From positions 1 to 15,025 of the forward strand of contig JAUVRS010000025.1 of the NCBI GenBank assembly GCA_030597505.1: a stretch of 15,025 nucleotides of DNA. Direction: 5' to 3'. The notes under the pieces were generated by a model. That model had not been told where the DNA came from, searched no databases, and worked only from the letters and a program-made list of their open reading frames with translations. Within the stretch, counting starts at the first letter, position 1. Every line of letters begins with the position of its first letter. This stretch comes from Desulfobacteraceae bacterium. GTDB taxonomy: Bacteria; Desulfobacterota; DSM-4660; Desulfatiglandales; Desulfatiglandaceae. Below are positions 14,508 through 15,025 of the stretch, piece by piece. Position numbers and translations under genes: made by a program.

Positions 14508-15025
14508 GGGTAAGCCTTTCTTTTTTGTTGATAACTAAAACAGCTATTGACAAAAGAACTGGCCGCATCGGGTTGACTCCCGAAATGCAGATGAATATAG
14601 CTGCCCAAAGTCCGATTGACCTGCCAGCCCGTATCCCCTTCTTTGTGACCGGTTCTTGCAGTCATTGAAAAAACTTTCTCTCCCTCGGATTTGCCCATAT
14701 CATCCTCAATCCCGCTGTAATGGAATTCATGTCCTCGTACACAAAGCCCAATATTCCCGATTACCGAGGATCTCAAAAGCGTAATCTCGCGCTATCCGAG
14801 GGACTTTAAGCGTGGATATATACGGGTTCGAAATGGGAAACATCCCACCATGGGAAAAACATTTTCGGAACTGTCACACATTTCGCGACACCGATACATA
14901 AACCCGCCGCATTCCCCATAAATGGGCATCCCTTCATGGCTGTTTTCCAGAATTTGCTTCCGCAATCCGGTATTTGCGGATAACGCCTTCGCGGAAAGTT
15001 CCGGGTATCCCCCCCCAAAATAGAG
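14504..15025 (-). CDS. cbiA: Cobyrinate a,c-diamide synthase, C-terminal glutaminase part, with an in-frame TAG; 5' part outside the window
   Basis: The minus-strand frame is open from the right edge: LYFGGGYPELSAKALSAN, then MPIYGECGGFMYR with nucleophile Cys (codon 14911-14909), then MVGCFPF and RLKSLG. A TAG at 14794-14792 interrupts it. The same frame continues as REITLL and the conserved RGHEFHYSG, which carries the catalytic-triad His, to TGA at 14504, which overlaps the cbiC start. CbiA uses glutamine and ATP to amidate side chains a and c of cobyrinate. The family normally has GYRE-like sequence here, so TAG replaces a Tyr codon by one base change. Everything downstream is intact. Possible explanations are a recent nonsense mutation, a base error, readthrough, or UAG decoded as an amino acid. 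Confidence 0.85.
14792..14794 (-). other. In-frame TAG codon within cbiA
   Basis: The codon lies between …RLKSLG and REITLL…, 77 codons after the right edge of the window and 95 codons before the natural TGA. TAG also ends at least six other genes here (the MBL, glycosyltransferase, GNAT, cobL, cbiF and cbiG genes), so UAG works as a normal stop in this genome at least at those sites. Confidence 0.85.

Noticed and set aside
14504..14776. A separate 90-residue minus-strand ORF starting at TTG 14776
   Set aside because: It is the in-frame continuation of cbiA after the TAG. The TTG has no Shine-Dalgarno sequence and the protein would lack the nucleophile Cys.
14806..15018. A 70-residue minus-strand ORF overlapping the start of the cbiA fragment
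   Set aside because: It is in a different frame from the clear CbiA sequence (GGGYPELS, YGECGGFMYR) and resembles no known family, so it is a shadow.

Overview
The window holds two gene blocks on the minus strand and two small genes on the plus strand at the left edge. Moderate GC, an anaerobic (early cobalt insertion) cobalamin pathway and the accessory gene mix suggest a strict anaerobe. A sulfate-reducing-type Desulfobacterota member (Desulfobacterales-like) is my best guess, by inference only.

Left edge (1-1355, plus strand): the 3' part of a metallo-beta-lactamase-fold hydrolase, then a HAD-family hydrolase.

Block A (1425-5931, minus strand, read right to left): a cyanophycinase/S51-like class-I amidotransferase-fold protein carrying a cysteinyl-tRNA-synthetase-type C-terminal domain; a FemAB/CelD-like GNAT protein; an MshA-like family-4 glycosyltransferase; and a PIG-L (MshB/BshB-like) deacetylase. 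The glycosyltransferase plus PIG-L pair is the signature of mycothiol and bacillithiol synthesis. The CysRS-like domain and the acyltransferase-like protein make an undescribed low-molecular-weight thiol or aminoacyl-glycoside pathway a testable idea, although no MshC or BshC cysteine ligase is visible here. Just upstream of this block is a 259-bp insertion (5966-6224) with long imperfect inverted arms and an exact 10-bp flanking duplication, which is a non-autonomous MITE-like element.

A lone lipoprotein of unknown function lies at 6256-6939.

Block B (7047-15025, minus strand) is a tightly packed corrin-ring operon in the order cbiA, cbiC, cbiL, a Gate-domain membrane protein, cbiD, cbiE-cbiT fusion (cobL), cbiF, cbiG, cbiH. 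Many junctions are ATGA overlaps or short gaps. The precorrin methyltransferases act on the macrocycle, CbiG opens the delta-lactone, CbiC migrates the C11 methyl, and CbiA amidates side chains a and c. CbiJ, the cobalt chelatase and the lower-ligand genes are not in the window. Any promoter or B12 riboswitch for the operon would lie beyond the right edge.

Most striking points: an in-frame TAG codon at a normally conserved Tyr position of otherwise intact cbiA; the S51/CysRS-C fusion beside MshA/MshB-like genes; the MITE with its target duplication; a 109-nt cbiG/cbiH overlap; and an A9G7 homopolymer right after the cbiL start codon.
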